Below, one piece after another: positions 1-8,730 of a stretch of DNA of 42,381 nt. The notes under the pieces were generated by a model. It searched no databases. It worked only from the letters and a program-made list of their open reading frames with translations, and was not told the origin of the DNA. How positions within the stretch are numbered: position 1 is the first letter of the stretch; the number at the start of each line of letters is the position of its first letter. Source of the DNA: Paraburkholderia hiiakae. Its GTDB lineage: Bacteria > Pseudomonadota > Gammaproteobacteria > Burkholderiales > Burkholderiaceae. Both the position numbers and the translations under genes were made by a program. Location of the stretch: positions 1-42,381 of the forward strand of contig NZ_CAJHCQ010000036.1 of NCBI RefSeq assembly GCF_904848665.1. The letters are read 5' to 3'.

Positions 1-119
1 CGCTTCGTTTTCGTTCGCAGCGATCAGCGAAGGAGGCGAATTATGCGGGTCATCCCGGATATCGTCAAGCGACTTTCGAATAATATTTTTGGGGGTCGCT
101 ACGCCGATTATTTAGACCC

Positions 120-245
120 GCATTGCCGCTTGCTTCTCCATTCGCTTGCAGCCAGTCGAGGAAGGCCCGTATGCCCACGGGTGGCACCAACGTGTAGTTC
201 GCCCCTTCTGTCACCAGATCGGGGAATGGCCGTGCACCCTGCCCG
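120..245 (-). pseudogene. Possible LysR-type regulator C-terminal remnant
   Basis: On the minus strand an open frame of about 40 codons reads like the last part of a LysR effector-binding domain: a PFPDL segment, then NYTLV, then GIRAFLDWLQANGE. This is the usual order (proline-rich strand, hydrophobic strand, then the R-AF-DWL helix) that ends LysR proteins. The segment between NYTLV and GIRAF is shorter than usual, and no N-terminal or HTH part is present upstream, where the diguanylate cyclase gene ends. It is probably a degraded relic. It could also be chance, since the piece is very short. Confidence 0.35.
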
Positions 246-275
246 CAGCACAATCCGCGTTGATGTCGTTGTTGA

Positions 276-2549
276 TCAAACGCTGACGGTCTCTACTACT
301 CCTTCGGGAAGGGGCTGTGGCAACCCGACACAAAACCCTTGCGCGTAGTCGATGCCAATCCCGCTGAGGCGCCCGATGATCGCCTCGCTTTCCACAAATT
401 CGGCGATAGTCGCCTTGCCCGCGGCGTGGGCCACCTGGTGAATGGACTGGACGATTGTCCGATCGAGGTCGCTGCTGGCAATACCACGCACGAAGCTGCC
501 GTCGATCTTCAGGTAGTCCACGGGCAGGCGCTTCAGGTAAGTGAACGAGGACATGCCGGAACCGAAATCGTCGAGTGCGAATCGGCAACCAAGCGCGCGC
601 AGACTCTCCATGAGGGCAATCGCTTTCGAGAGATTGGTAATCACAGCTGTTTCCGTGATCTCGAAGCAGACACTTTCGAAGCTAATCCCGCAGCGTTGCT
701 GCTGCTGCACGATATACGCGAGCAAGTCCTCGTCGCCGAGCGACGCGCCGGAGAGGTTGATCGACCAGACGTTTGCTGCAAGATGGCCCGCCGCGATGGC
801 TTCGAAAGCATGGCCGATTACCCATCGGTCGACGCGGGGCATCAAGTTGAAGCGCTCGGCCGCTCCGATGAAGTGCGCGGGGGGAATCACTCCGCCCGAT
901 TCGTCGACCATGCGTAGCAGCAACTCGACGTGCACTTCCTCGCCGCCAGCCCCCTCTTTGAGCGACTTGATCTGTTGCGCGTACAGGCGGAACCGGTCGT
1001 GCTCGAGCGCGGCTTTCACGCGGGCCACCCACTCCATCTGCGTATGGGTGGTCGACTGGAGTTGATCTTCGAGGCAGTACTGATGCACGCGGTTGCGGCC
1101 TTTTTCCTTGGCCATATAACAGGCGACGTCGGCGGCCTTCATGATGTCCCAAGTCGAGGTCTGCGTGGCGTCTACGTCCACTACGCCAATGCTCACGCCG
1201 GTCGTCAGCAAACGCTGGTCCCATGGCAGGCGAATGACCGTCACGGCCTCCCGCAGATCCTCCGCGACCCGCAGGGCGTCGTCGATGCAGCACTCCGGCA
1301 GCACGACGCCGAATTCATCGCCGCCGAGGCGTGCCAGGACATGGGCGGCTCGCAGTTGTTGTTTCAAGGCGCTGCCCACGCAGCGGATCAATTCATCGCC
1401 GGCCGCGTGGCCGCACGTATCGTTGACGACCTTGAACTGATCGAGGTCGAGGAACATCACCGCATGCGAGCGTGTCCCGGCCTTCTCGAGCAAGCCCGAT
1501 AGCCGGCGCTCGAATTCGCGGCGATTCAACAGACCCGTCAAATGATCGTGCGTAGCCTGATATTCGAGTTCAGCAGCGTGCTTGCGCTCCGTGCTGGCGT
1601 CTCGAAGCACCATCACCGTGCCCAGCATTTCCGCTTCGTCGTCGCGGATCGTCGCCACGGAACACGCCACGGGCAAGAGCGAGCCATCCGGGCGCGTCAC
1701 CGAAAGTCTGCGCTGTGCTTCGTCAACCGCTGCTGCGCGGTTGTGCAGGCATTGAGCGGTGACGATATTGCCGGAGCGCTCGTCGTAGAGATCACAAACG
1801 TCGAACAGCGGCTTCTGGTAGATATCGCGCGAGGGACGCCCGAGCATGCGCTCGGCGGCGGCGTTGCAATAGGTCACGCTCGCCTCGTTGTCCATGCGGA
1901 TCACACCGTCATCGATCGAAGCGAGCGTCGCTTCGGTGAGACTCTTTTCCTTGGCGGCAGCCGCCTCCGCGCGCTTGAGCCCGGAGATATCGAATAGGCA
2001 ACCGACGATACGCGTCGCCCGGCCGCTCTCATCGCGTATGGCCTTGCCGCGCCCCCGGCACCAAAGGTATTGACCATCGGCCATTCGCAGCCTGTACTCG
2101 ACGTCGTAGAGGCTGTCATGCTTCAGGTGGTTGACGATGGTCTCGCGCAAGCGGAGCAGATCCGCCGGATGCACGAGCGCATTGAAAGCGCGCGTGTCCA
2201 TGGGGAGGTCGCCGTCGCCATAGCCGAGTTGCTGGTACAGATAGCGCGAATAGTAGGCACGGTCGCTGACAAGGTCCCAGTCCCATAGCCCAGCATTGAT
2301 GCCTTCGAACCCGAGGCTGAGGCGCTCCTCGCTCAAACGCAAACGGGCGGCAAGGCGCTGGAAGAGGCGCAGCAGCAGCGCCGTCGTACAAGCGAGCACG
2401 ATCACAACCCACGCTACTTCAGCGCGGGAGTAATGAGCGAGCGCGGCCGGCGCTACGGCACTCACCCACGCAGGGACAAGCACCACAACAATTCGACCGC
2501 GACGATTGCCTTCGGTAAGCCAGTTCACTGCGCGTGTGATCAGTCTCAT
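276..2549 (-). CDS. Membrane PAS-GGDEF-EAL cyclic-di-GMP protein
   Basis: A 757-residue signalling protein for cyclic-di-GMP turnover. Two hydrophobic segments near residues 20-63 anchor it in the inner membrane. Two PAS domains follow (about 70-195 and 205-325), then GGDEF (about 330-490) and EAL (about 505-750). The GGDEF motif is intact at residues 409-413, so diguanylate cyclase activity is plausible. The product-inhibition I-site at 400-403 reads RAAH instead of RxxD, so feedback inhibition may be lost. In the EAL domain the signature is E542-LL and DDFGSG is at 660-665; ETA, KID and the QG near the end are also present, so phosphodiesterase activity is possible. The net direction of catalysis cannot be decided from sequence. 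It is transcribed alone. Confidence 0.93.
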   Translation of the reverse strand: MRLITRAVNWLTEGNRRGRIVVVLVPAWVSAVAPAALAHYSRAEVAWVVIVLACTTALLLRLFQRLAARLRLSEERLSLGFEGINAGLWDWDLVSDRAYYSRYLYQQLGYGDGDLPMDTRAFNALVHPADLLRLRETIVNHLKHDSLYDVEYRLRMADGQYLWCRGRGKAIRDESGRATRIVGCLFDISGLKRAEAAAAKEKSLTEATLASIDDGVIRMDNEASVTYCNAAAERMLGRPSRDIYQKPLFDVCDLYDERSGNIVTAQCLHNRAAAVDEAQRRLSVTRPDGSLLPVACSVATIRDDEAEMLGTVMVLRDASTERKHAAELEYQATHDHLTGLLNRREFERRLSGLLEKAGTRSHAVMFLDLDQFKVVNDTCGHAAGDELIRCVGSALKQQLRAAHVLARLGGDEFGVVLPECCIDDALRVAEDLREAVTVIRLPWDQRLLTTGVSIGVVDVDATQTSTWDIMKAADVACYMAKEKGRNRVHQYCLEDQLQSTTHTQMEWVARVKAALEHDRFRLYAQQIKSLKEGAGGEEVHVELLLRMVDESGGVIPPAHFIGAAERFNLMPRVDRWVIGHAFEAIAAGHLAANVWSINLSGASLGDEDLLAYIVQQQQRCGISFESVCFEITETAVITNLSKAIALMESLRALGCRFALDDFGSGMSSFTYLKRLPVDYLKIDGSFVRGIASSDLDRTIVQSIHQVAHAAGKATIAEFVESEAIIGRLSGIGIDYAQGFCVGLPQPLPEGVVETVSV

Positions 2550-2737
2550 GGCTGATTTAGTATTCTTTTTGGTTCAGCTTCCATGCGTCGCGTGCGCGCG
2601 GCACTACGAAACAACGTCACAGTGAAGCGTGACGGTGTGTAACTGGAAAACGCGCAAACGGAGGAAGGCCCGCGGACGGGTGGGTCAGTTTATCCGGTTT
2701 CCCTATTCAGAATGAATGGGGATTACCCGCGGAAGTC

Positions 2738-2766
2738 ATTTGCGTTTGCGGGAATTTGCGTTTGCG
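2738..2766. repeat. Two direct copies of ATTTGCGTTTGCG
   Basis: The 13-mer ATTTGCGTTTGCG occurs at 2738-2750 and again at 2754-2766, 16 bp apart from start to start. Each copy itself contains TTGCG-type steps. It lies about 190 bp upstream of the GGDEF-EAL start codon and could be a tandem binding site for a regulator, or simply a small duplication. Confidence 0.5.
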
Positions 2767-2820
2767 TTCTTACGCTCACGAATGGTAAATATGGAAAGAC
2801 TTGCGAATCGACTTTAGAAC

Positions 2821-2893
2821 CGGCTCGCAAACGTTCGCGAGCCGCGCGTTCTCATGTATTGAAGCGTGGAGGCTGCCAACACAGCCTCCACGC
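2821..2893 (-). terminator. Tandem hairpins downstream of GH3 beta-glucosidase
   Basis: Immediately after the GH3 stop codon, in its direction of transcription, there is a perfect 11-bp stem (2864-2874 with 2883-2893, 8-nt loop). A perfect 8-bp stem follows (2821-2828 with 2837-2844, 8-nt loop). There is no clean T-run, so intrinsic termination is probable rather than certain. They may also protect the 3' end. Confidence 0.65.
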
Positions 2894-2903
2894 GCCCTCT
2901 TGA

Positions 2904-5117
2904 TTAGCGGCTCTGCAGACGGATATCGCGCGAAGACGCGCCCACATACACTGCGCTGCCAGGCACATAGGCCCAGTCGTTATGCGTCGTGTCCCAAACG
3001 CTTTGCGCGCGTTCGGTAATCGTCACGCGCACCGGCTGCGACTGGCCCGGCTTCAGGAACACCTTCTGGAAGCCAACCAGACGACGCGGCGGCTCGCCGG
3101 CATAGCTCACGCCCAGATACACCTGTGCCGTTTCCGCACCGGCTACGCGGCCATCGTTGCGCACCGTGAACGACGCCGTGATCGTATGCCCCGGACCCTG
3201 CTCCACCGTCAAACCCGAATAGCTGAAGTGCGTATACGACAGGCCATAGCCGAACTCGTAAAGCGGCGTGATGTTGTTCGCGTCATACCAGCGATACCCC
3301 ATGTCCAGCTTTTCGGAGTACACAGGATCGGTCGCGAAGGCGCCGTTCGTCCCCCACGTCGGCGTGTCCTGATCGCGCACCGGGAACGTGACCGGCAGCT
3401 TGCCCGAAGGGTTCACCTGACCGAACAGCACGTTCGCAATCGCTTTGCCGCCGCCCTCGCCCGGATACCATGCGTCGACGATCGCCGCGACCTGGTCCTT
3501 CCACGGCATCAGCACCGGATTGCCGCTCTCGATGATCACGATCGTGCGCGGGTTGGCTTTCGCAACGGCCTCGACCAGTTGATCCTGATTCGACGGATTA
3601 GCCAGGCTCAGGCTTTGCAGATCGCCGAAGTCCTCACCCGCAGGCTGCGCCACGACGACGATCGCCACGTCGGACTGGCTCGCGAGCGTCGCGGCCTGAG
3701 TGATCTCCTGCTGCGTATAGGCGCGGAACGGCTGCGTCTGGTCGGTGTTGCCCGCGAAGCTCACCTGCGCCGAAGGCGCGAGTTGCTGGATCGCCTGCGT
3801 GATCGGCGTATTGAGCTTGAGCCACGGGTTGGTCCACCATCCGCAGCCCGTGGACGACGCGAACGTGAGTCCGCCGCAGCCCGAGAAGTTGCCCGTCACC
3901 GGATCGCGCGTGTTGCCCGAACCGCCGCCGGTCAGTACGGCCGTATCGGCATGAGCGCCGATCACCGCGATCTTGTGCAGGCTCGGCGCCGAAAGCGGCA
4001 GTTGGCTGTTGTCGTTCTTCAGGAGAACGATGGATTGCTCTTCTGCGGCCTGCGTGAACGCGTTGTACTTCGCGAAGTCGATCGTGGCGCCGCCCTGAGC
4101 CGGATGGTCCAGCACACCGGTGCTGATCATCACATAGAGCTTGCGTCGCACCATGTCGTCCAGACGGTCCTGCGAGACTGCCTTAGAGGCAATCGCCTGT
4201 TTGACCAGATCGGGCGTGAGGTAGACCGTCGGGCCCACGTCCTCTTCCTCGTCGAGGCCCGCGTTGATCGCCGGCGCCGTGCTATGCGTCGCGCCCCAGT
4301 CCGACTGCACCTGGCCCTGGAAGCCCCAATCCTTCTTCAGCACATCGGTCAGCACATGCGTGTTCTCGCATGCGTAGGTGCCGTTCAGGCGGTTATAGCT
4401 GCACATCACGCTGCCCGGCCGCGCTTCCTTCGCTGCGATCTCAAACGGCAGCAGATAGAGTTCGCGCAGCGTGCGCTCGTCGATCTGGCTGTTGCCGCCC
4501 TGACGGCCCGTTTCCTGTTCGTTGCCGACGTAGTGCTTGATCGTGGCGATCACCTGCTGGCTTTGCGTGCCGATGGTGCGTGCCGCCAGCATTTCGCCCG
4601 CCAGCACGGGGTCTTCGCCGAGATACTCGAAGAGGCGGCCGCCGCGCGGTTCGCGCGCGAGGTTCGTGCCGCCGCCCAGACCCATGCCGAATCCTTGCTC
4701 GCGCAACTGGTCGGCTATGCGAGCGCCGAAGTCGCGCGCGAGATACGGGTCCCAGCTTGCCGCGAGCGCGATCGTCGCCGGAAAAGTCGTGCTCTTCTGG
4801 GTCGTACTGCCGGAGCCCGTTGCGGAATCAACCATATTCAGGTCGGGAATGCCCAGACGCGGCACGCCCTGAATATAGCCCGCGCCGCCGCCGGGCACGG
4901 CACTCATTTGATATTCGGAGTGGATGAACTGGAGCTTCTCATCCTGTGTCATGCGCTTGAGCAGCAGGTCCGCGCGAACGTGCGCGCCGAGATTCTGGGG
5001 GACGGCCATCAACGGCATCGGCAACGGATAAGGTACGTCGTTGCTGCTGTCGCCGGCATAGGCGGTAGCGGCCATCGCAAACAGTACGGCGGCGGTGGGC
5101 CAACGGGTGATCCTCAT
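2904..5117 (-). CDS. bglX: Secreted glycoside hydrolase family 3 beta-glucosidase
   Basis: A 737-residue GH3 enzyme that should release terminal beta-linked sugars from oligosaccharides in the periplasm or outside the cell. Residues 1-21 form a signal peptide ending in AYA. The N-terminal TIM-barrel domain carries the KHYVGNEQE segment and the nucleophile motif QSDWGA with Asp273. The alpha/beta sandwich domain follows, and a fibronectin-III-like domain closes the protein (about 660-730), as in bacterial and plant GH3 glucosidases of this length. The start is supported by GGAGAG six bases upstream. It is a single-gene unit with hairpins after the stop and a LacI-type palindrome about 130 bp upstream, suggesting sugar-controlled expression. 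The symbol is by family resemblance only; the linkage specificity is unknown. Confidence 0.92.
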   Translation of the reverse strand: MRITRWPTAAVLFAMAATAYAGDSSNDVPYPLPMPLMAVPQNLGAHVRADLLLKRMTQDEKLQFIHSEYQMSAVPGGGAGYIQGVPRLGIPDLNMVDSATGSGSTTQKSTTFPATIALAASWDPYLARDFGARIADQLREQGFGMGLGGGTNLAREPRGGRLFEYLGEDPVLAGEMLAARTIGTQSQQVIATIKHYVGNEQETGRQGGNSQIDERTLRELYLLPFEIAAKEARPGSVMCSYNRLNGTYACENTHVLTDVLKKDWGFQGQVQSDWGATHSTAPAINAGLDEEEDVGPTVYLTPDLVKQAIASKAVSQDRLDDMVRRKLYVMISTGVLDHPAQGGATIDFAKYNAFTQAAEEQSIVLLKNDNSQLPLSAPSLHKIAVIGAHADTAVLTGGGSGNTRDPVTGNFSGCGGLTFASSTGCGWWTNPWLKLNTPITQAIQQLAPSAQVSFAGNTDQTQPFRAYTQQEITQAATLASQSDVAIVVVAQPAGEDFGDLQSLSLANPSNQDQLVEAVAKANPRTIVIIESGNPVLMPWKDQVAAIVDAWYPGEGGGKAIANVLFGQVNPSGKLPVTFPVRDQDTPTWGTNGAFATDPVYSEKLDMGYRWYDANNITPLYEFGYGLSYTHFSYSGLTVEQGPGHTITASFTVRNDGRVAGAETAQVYLGVSYAGEPPRRLVGFQKVFLKPGQSQPVRVTITERAQSVWDTTHNDWAYVPGSAVYVGASSRDIRLQSR

Positions 5118-5626
5118 ATGTCTCTCCGAGAGTTCGAATACGTTATGGAGTACTGATCAGACCGGTAAACGGGGTCTGGCAGAGCAGCCGGCCGCGTCAG
5201 GCACCGGCAAACTTCCTGCAGGGGAAACTGGCTGAGCCGCTGCGCGCAAACGTTTGCTTCTGTGCTCGCGTGTGGGCTTCGCCGGTTGATGTAGCAAAAC
5301 TCCAAATAATCATATAAAAACTATTGAGTAGCCTTACGGGCTTTTATCTCAGTATTTTCCCGGCTGGCGGTAGCTAACACGCATGAAAGGCGCGAAAACG
5401 ACAGTTAAACGTAATACTTGAGTAATGTTATTGTTGCGAACGCAACGGAAATCGGCATTCGATGTGAATTGCATGACGCTCGCGAATCGGCAGCGGGCCC
5501 CTGTGAACGCAGCGCGCGGTGCGCGTCGCGGGCCGAAAAAAGCTAATCTGTCACGAGGCTAGGCGCCAAGCGGCGGCGCTCGCGCTGCCGTGCGCGAAAT
5601 CGACATCACCGTAAGGAGTGGCCACG
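5118..5626. other. Divergent intergenic region, GH3 gene and small secreted protein
   Basis: About 500 bp between divergent genes. It contains the palindrome at 5246-5257 and an AT-rich stretch around 5300-5440, which is unusual for this GC-rich window and is likely to hold promoters. I see no gene with a ribosome binding site here. Confidence 0.55.
5246..5257. promoter_or_regulatory. LacI/GalR-family operator-like palindrome
   Basis: GCAAACGTTTGC is a perfect 12-bp palindrome with the central CG typical of operators bound by LacI/GalR-family repressors (PurR-, CcpA- and sugar-repressor-like sites). It sits about 130 bp upstream of the GH3 beta-glucosidase start codon, so sugar-responsive repression is a reasonable inference. 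No LacI-type regulator is encoded in the window. Confidence 0.55.
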
Positions 5627-6064
5627 ATGGAAAGGCAACGCAAGGCTCCCCGAATCGCTTCGACCCTGCTTGTCGTGGCGTGCGCATTCACCGTGGCAAG
5701 CGGCGCACTCGCGCAAACGGGCATGCCGCAAACGGAGCAGCAAGGCGACATCTCGTTCGTGTCCGGAGGGGTTGGCCGCGACGAGTCCACGGCGCTGCGG
5801 CACGCGCGCAGCCAGTGGCCGCTCTCGCTGCTGTTTACCGGTCCCGGTTCGAGCTATGTCGCGGATGTACAGGTGCAGATCTCGGGCGCCGGCGGAGCGT
5901 CCGTGCTCGACACGCGTTCGCACGGCCCGTACATGCTCGTGCGGCTGCCCAACGGACGCTATACAGTCAGCGCCACCTATAACGGCGTAACGAGGACGCA
6001 GCGCGTGAACGTCGCCGGCAACGGCAGCGCGCGTGCAACGTTCTCGTTTCCGGGCAAGCACTGA
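5627..6064 (+). CDS. Small secreted beta-sandwich (carboxypeptidase regulatory-like) protein
   Basis: A 145-residue exported protein of unknown role. A signal peptide spans about residues 1-30, ending in GALAQ. The mature part has an SGGVG segment. The rest is a beta-rich domain whose strands and the LPNGRYTVSATYNG hairpin match the carboxypeptidase-regulatory-like / Ig-like fold, seen in proteins exposed in the periplasm or at the cell surface. I chose ATG 5627 because TAAGGA lies nine bases ahead; the in-frame GTG at 5618 is too close to that site. It stands alone, divergent from the GH3 gene. Confidence 0.75.
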   Translation: MERQRKAPRIASTLLVVACAFTVASGALAQTGMPQTEQQGDISFVSGGVGRDESTALRHARSQWPLSLLFTGPGSSYVADVQVQISGAGGASVLDTRSHGPYMLVRLPNGRYTVSATYNGVTRTQRVNVAGNGSARATFSFPGKH

Positions 6065-6129
6065 GGGCGAGTCGCATTCGAGATCGGCGTGCGCGTGCTG
6101 ACTGCATGCCGGCAACACGTGCCGCTGCG

Positions 6130-6275
6130 ATGTATCCGCAATCAATGCGCCGCGCCGAGGCGACGATGAAGTCGATGAATGCGCGCGTATTCGCGGGCAC
6201 GTAATGGCGCGCGGGATAGTAGACAAAAAGCGGAGAGCGTTCGTTAGTCCAGTCGGGGAACAGGTTCAATCGCGC
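6130..6275 (-). pseudogene. LysR-type regulator C-terminal remnant
   Basis: The minus-strand frame encodes about 45 residues that match the end of LysR-family effector domains: FPDWTNERSPLFVYYPARH followed by VPANTRAFIDFIVASARR. A stop lies in frame just upstream (about 6275), and nothing resembling the HTH or the remaining effector domain precedes it. Only the last 15 percent or so of a LysR gene remains. It lies between a small secreted protein and a GNAT gene. Confidence 0.65.
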
Positions 6276-6465
6276 GGCTCACGTCGGGTGGCTCCACGCG
6301 GCATGTCGAACTGGATACCGTGCTCGAAGCGCGGGTCAGGGGTGCGTGACGAAAAGCATTGGCGCGAATGACGCCAAAGTTGGCGCGTTCGGCTGTGGTC
6401 CGCCGAACGCGCCGCGACTAGACTATCGTCGCAAACCACCCACATGCTCCAGGGAAGCGCGAATC

Positions 6466-7179
6466 ATGCTCGATGTGCTGGCAACGAAACAGGCGGGCAG
6501 CACGTCCGCGCTGGACAACACAGTCTGGCACGCACTAACCGGCCGCCAGCGCCATCTTGCCGTTGGAAATGACCGCGCACTGCGGTATGCGCCCACCGTT
6601 GCCCCTTTCGCGGCCTTGACGGACGCCACGGCCGAATCATTCGACGCCTTGCGGGAACTGATCGAAGAAGACGCCCCCGTTGCCCTGACCACGCTGGATG
6701 CCGTGGAGCCTCCCGCGGGCTTCGCCCTGATCAGGCATGCCACGCTGCTGCAAATGGTCTGGCAAGGCGAACCGCATGCGCCCAACGCGCTGGAACACGT
6801 CCGGCTAACGGAGCGTGACGTGCCGGAGATGCTGGCGCTGGCCGCGGCAACGCAGCCCGGCCCGTTTGGTCCGCGCACCATCGAATTCGGCGGCTACGTT
6901 GGCATACGCAGAGATGGCAAGCTCGTCGCCATGGCGGGCGAGCGCATGAAGATCGAAGGGCACACCGAAATCAGCGCCGTGTGCGTGGACCCGGCGTTCA
7001 GGGGGCAAGGGCTCGCGGCGAGCCTCATGAAGCTGCTGATGGCGGCGATCTGCGCGCGCGGCGAGACACCCTTCCTGCACGTGCTTACGTCGAATCACGG
7101 CGCCATTGCGATCTATCGCGCGCTGGGCTTTGTCGAGCGCCGCGAGATGCATCTCACGGTGCTTGGCCTCGCGCCATAG
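6466..7179 (+). CDS. GNAT-family N-acetyltransferase (FR47-like)
   Basis: A 237-residue acetyltransferase. The C-terminal half carries the GNAT fold: the beta-strand SAVCVDPAFRGQGLAASLMK holds the acetyl-CoA pyrophosphate-binding RGQGLA motif, followed by a helix and the HVLTSNHGAIAIYRALGF segment typical of FR47-like members. The N-terminal half is a less conserved domain. ATG 6466 is preceded by AGGGA at ten bases; an upstream in-frame start at 6346 has no ribosome binding site and adds atypical residues. The substrate is unknown. It ends 14 bp from the convergent GlxA-type regulator. Confidence 0.85.
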   Translation: MLDVLATKQAGSTSALDNTVWHALTGRQRHLAVGNDRALRYAPTVAPFAALTDATAESFDALRELIEEDAPVALTTLDAVEPPAGFALIRHATLLQMVWQGEPHAPNALEHVRLTERDVPEMLALAAATQPGPFGPRTIEFGGYVGIRRDGKLVAMAGERMKIEGHTEISAVCVDPAFRGQGLAASLMKLLMAAICARGETPFLHVLTSNHGAIAIYRALGFVERREMHLTVLGLAP

Positions 7180-7192
7180 CAAAGCCGGCCGC

Positions 7193-8158
7193 TCACAACA
7201 AGTCGGCGCGCAGTTCCCGCACCCCTCTTCCCAACCGCTGCCGCAACAGGCTGCGCAGCGTCGCGCCGTCGCCGTAACCGACTTCGGCGGCAATCCTCTC
7301 CAGGTCGAGCTTGCCGCTGCGCAGCAGCGACTGCGCGTGCTCGACCCGCAAGTCCTGAAAGTACGCGAGCGGCGACTTGCCGAGCACCTCCTGGCAGCGG
7401 CGCTGCAATGAGCGCGAACTGGTTGCCAGCGCCTTCGCGGCGTCCTGCAGCGAGAATCCCGACTTGAGATTTTTCCTCGCCCATTGTTCGAAGCGCTGAA
7501 TGAGCGGATCGGCTTGCGCCAGATGATTCGGGATGATGTACGGCGCCTGCGAGGAGCGGATGTCGGCCAGCAGATAGCGCGAAACGAGCGACGCCAGTTC
7601 CGGGCTCGCAGAGCGGATCAGCCAGAGCGCGAGATCGAGATGCCCCATGGCCGCGCCGGCCGTCACGCCGATATCCGAAGGCACTAGCATGCGCGATTCG
7701 TTGAGCTGGACATGCGGATAGCGCTGCCGGAAGAACGGCGCGAGCGCCCAATTGGTGGTGGCTTCGCGGTGATCGAGCAGCCCCGCCTCCGCGAGGATGA
7801 ACGTCCCGACGCACGAAGCGCCGACACGCGCGCCCCCCGCTTGCCATTCGAGCAAACGCGCCATTGCCTGCGCGACGTCCGGCCGCTCAAAAGACTCCAT
7901 CAGTTCTTGCGCAGACAGCGTCAGCAACGCCGGCACGATCACCCAGTCCGGCTTCGCGTCCGGCGCGACCGGCTGCACCGGCACCGCCAGGCCGTGAGCC
8001 GAGCGCACCCGCTTTCTCACCCCCACGAGCGTGACGTCGAAACGCGGCACGCCGCCCATGGCCGCGGCCGAAAGCTTGTTTGCCGCCGAGAACGCGTCGA
8101 GCGTGACGGAGAGCCCGGTATCGAACACACCGTCGAGAGCCAGGACAGAAATGCGCAT
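7193..8158 (-). CDS. GlxA-type AraC-family transcriptional regulator
   Basis: A 321-residue regulator with an N-terminal DJ-1/PfpI (glutamine amidotransferase-like) domain, about residues 1-180, and a C-terminal AraC/XylS DNA-binding domain, about 215-315. The DJ-1 part shows the family's CVGTFILAEAGLLD motif with the nucleophile-elbow cysteine. The HTH part shows SSRSLQRRCQEVLGKSPLAYF and the second helix EVGYGDGATLRSLLRQRLG. Such proteins generally activate neighbouring metabolic genes. The start at 8158 gives the standard MRISVLALDG opening; an upstream extension is possible but atypical. The gene is divergent from the small protein at 8268, its most likely target. Confidence 0.9.
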   Translation of the reverse strand: MRISVLALDGVFDTGLSVTLDAFSAANKLSAAAMGGVPRFDVTLVGVRKRVRSAHGLAVPVQPVAPDAKPDWVIVPALLTLSAQELMESFERPDVAQAMARLLEWQAGGARVGASCVGTFILAEAGLLDHREATTNWALAPFFRQRYPHVQLNESRMLVPSDIGVTAGAAMGHLDLALWLIRSASPELASLVSRYLLADIRSSQAPYIIPNHLAQADPLIQRFEQWARKNLKSGFSLQDAAKALATSSRSLQRRCQEVLGKSPLAYFQDLRVEHAQSLLRSGKLDLERIAAEVGYGDGATLRSLLRQRLGRGVRELRADLL

Positions 8159-8229
8159 GGCGTAAATGCCTCTAAAGTTGTCGTTTGTGACAGTACAGTC
8201 GACGAGACCCCAACGATACACTCAATCGC

Positions 8230-8244
8230 GTTGCAAGTCGCAAC
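8230..8244. promoter_or_regulatory. Inverted repeat in the divergent promoter region
   Basis: GTTGC-N5-GCAAC lies between the GlxA-type regulator and the divergent small gene, about 24 bp before the latter's start codon. It is a candidate operator, but the arms are only 5 bp and could be chance. Confidence 0.3.
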
Positions 8245-8267
8245 ACACATTGAACAAGGAGATTGTC

Positions 8268-8561
8268 ATGAAGGTTCTCGCCATTGGATCAATCGTCAAG
8301 GAACTCACGCCTGCGCAACGGGACGAGATCATGCCGCACGAAGTGCCTGCCACGCTCAAGCTCTACCTGGACGGCAAAATCGAGCAGCACTGGTTTCGCC
8401 AGGACAAGCCCGGCGTGGTGTTTCTCATGAGCTCGGGCTCGGTGGACGATGTGAAGGCCACGCTGGATACGCTGCCGCTCGCCCAAGCCGGCATCCTCGC
8501 GTTCGATCTGCTGCCGGTGGGCCCGCTCGCGCCGCTCGGCCTGCTCCTTCAAGGGAAGTAA
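8268..8561 (+). CDS. Small dimeric alpha/beta-barrel protein, muconolactone isomerase/YCII-like
   Basis: A 97-residue cytosolic protein. The pattern VATLKLYLDGKI, GVVFLMSSGSVDDVKATLDTLPL and then AGILAFDLLPVGPLAPLGLL matches the ferredoxin-like dimeric alpha/beta-barrel fold of muconolactone delta-isomerase-like and YCII-like proteins. Those can be small isomerases or stress-linked enzymes; the actual reaction is unknown. AAGGA is seven bases before ATG 8268. It is transcribed divergently from the GlxA-type regulator, which probably controls it. Confidence 0.75.
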   Translation: MKVLAIGSIVKELTPAQRDEIMPHEVPATLKLYLDGKIEQHWFRQDKPGVVFLMSSGSVDDVKATLDTLPLAQAGILAFDLLPVGPLAPLGLLLQGK

Positions 8562-8730
8562 GCGCAACGAAGGAGGCGTCGTCCACGCATGCGCCATGGG
8601 TTGCCGGCGACCTCCTGGCAGCCTTCTTCTCCTCGCCAAAGATTTCACCTACAACGTACTGATCCGCCGCTTGTTTTCGATGCGTTGGCGGCAGTCGGGG
8701 AACCTGGAAAACCTGGCAAAGGGAAGAAGG

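Larger units (their letters stand above)
2550..2903. other. Intergenic region upstream of the GGDEF-EAL gene
   Basis: No credible gene lies here; the short plus-strand frames have no ribosome binding site or recognisable sequence. The stretch holds two adjacent hairpins below the GH3 gene (2821-2844 and 2864-2893) and a 13-bp direct repeat at 2738-2766. It presumably also holds the promoter of the GGDEF-EAL gene, whose start is at 2549. Confidence 0.6.

Noticed and set aside
2712..2903. Small plus-strand frame of 63 codons
   Set aside because: No ribosome binding site; it overlaps the repeat and the terminator hairpins.
2982..5156. A 724-codon open frame on the plus strand opposite the GH3 gene
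   Set aside because: Arg- and His-rich composition with no domain; it mirrors the GC-rich codons of the real minus-strand gene.
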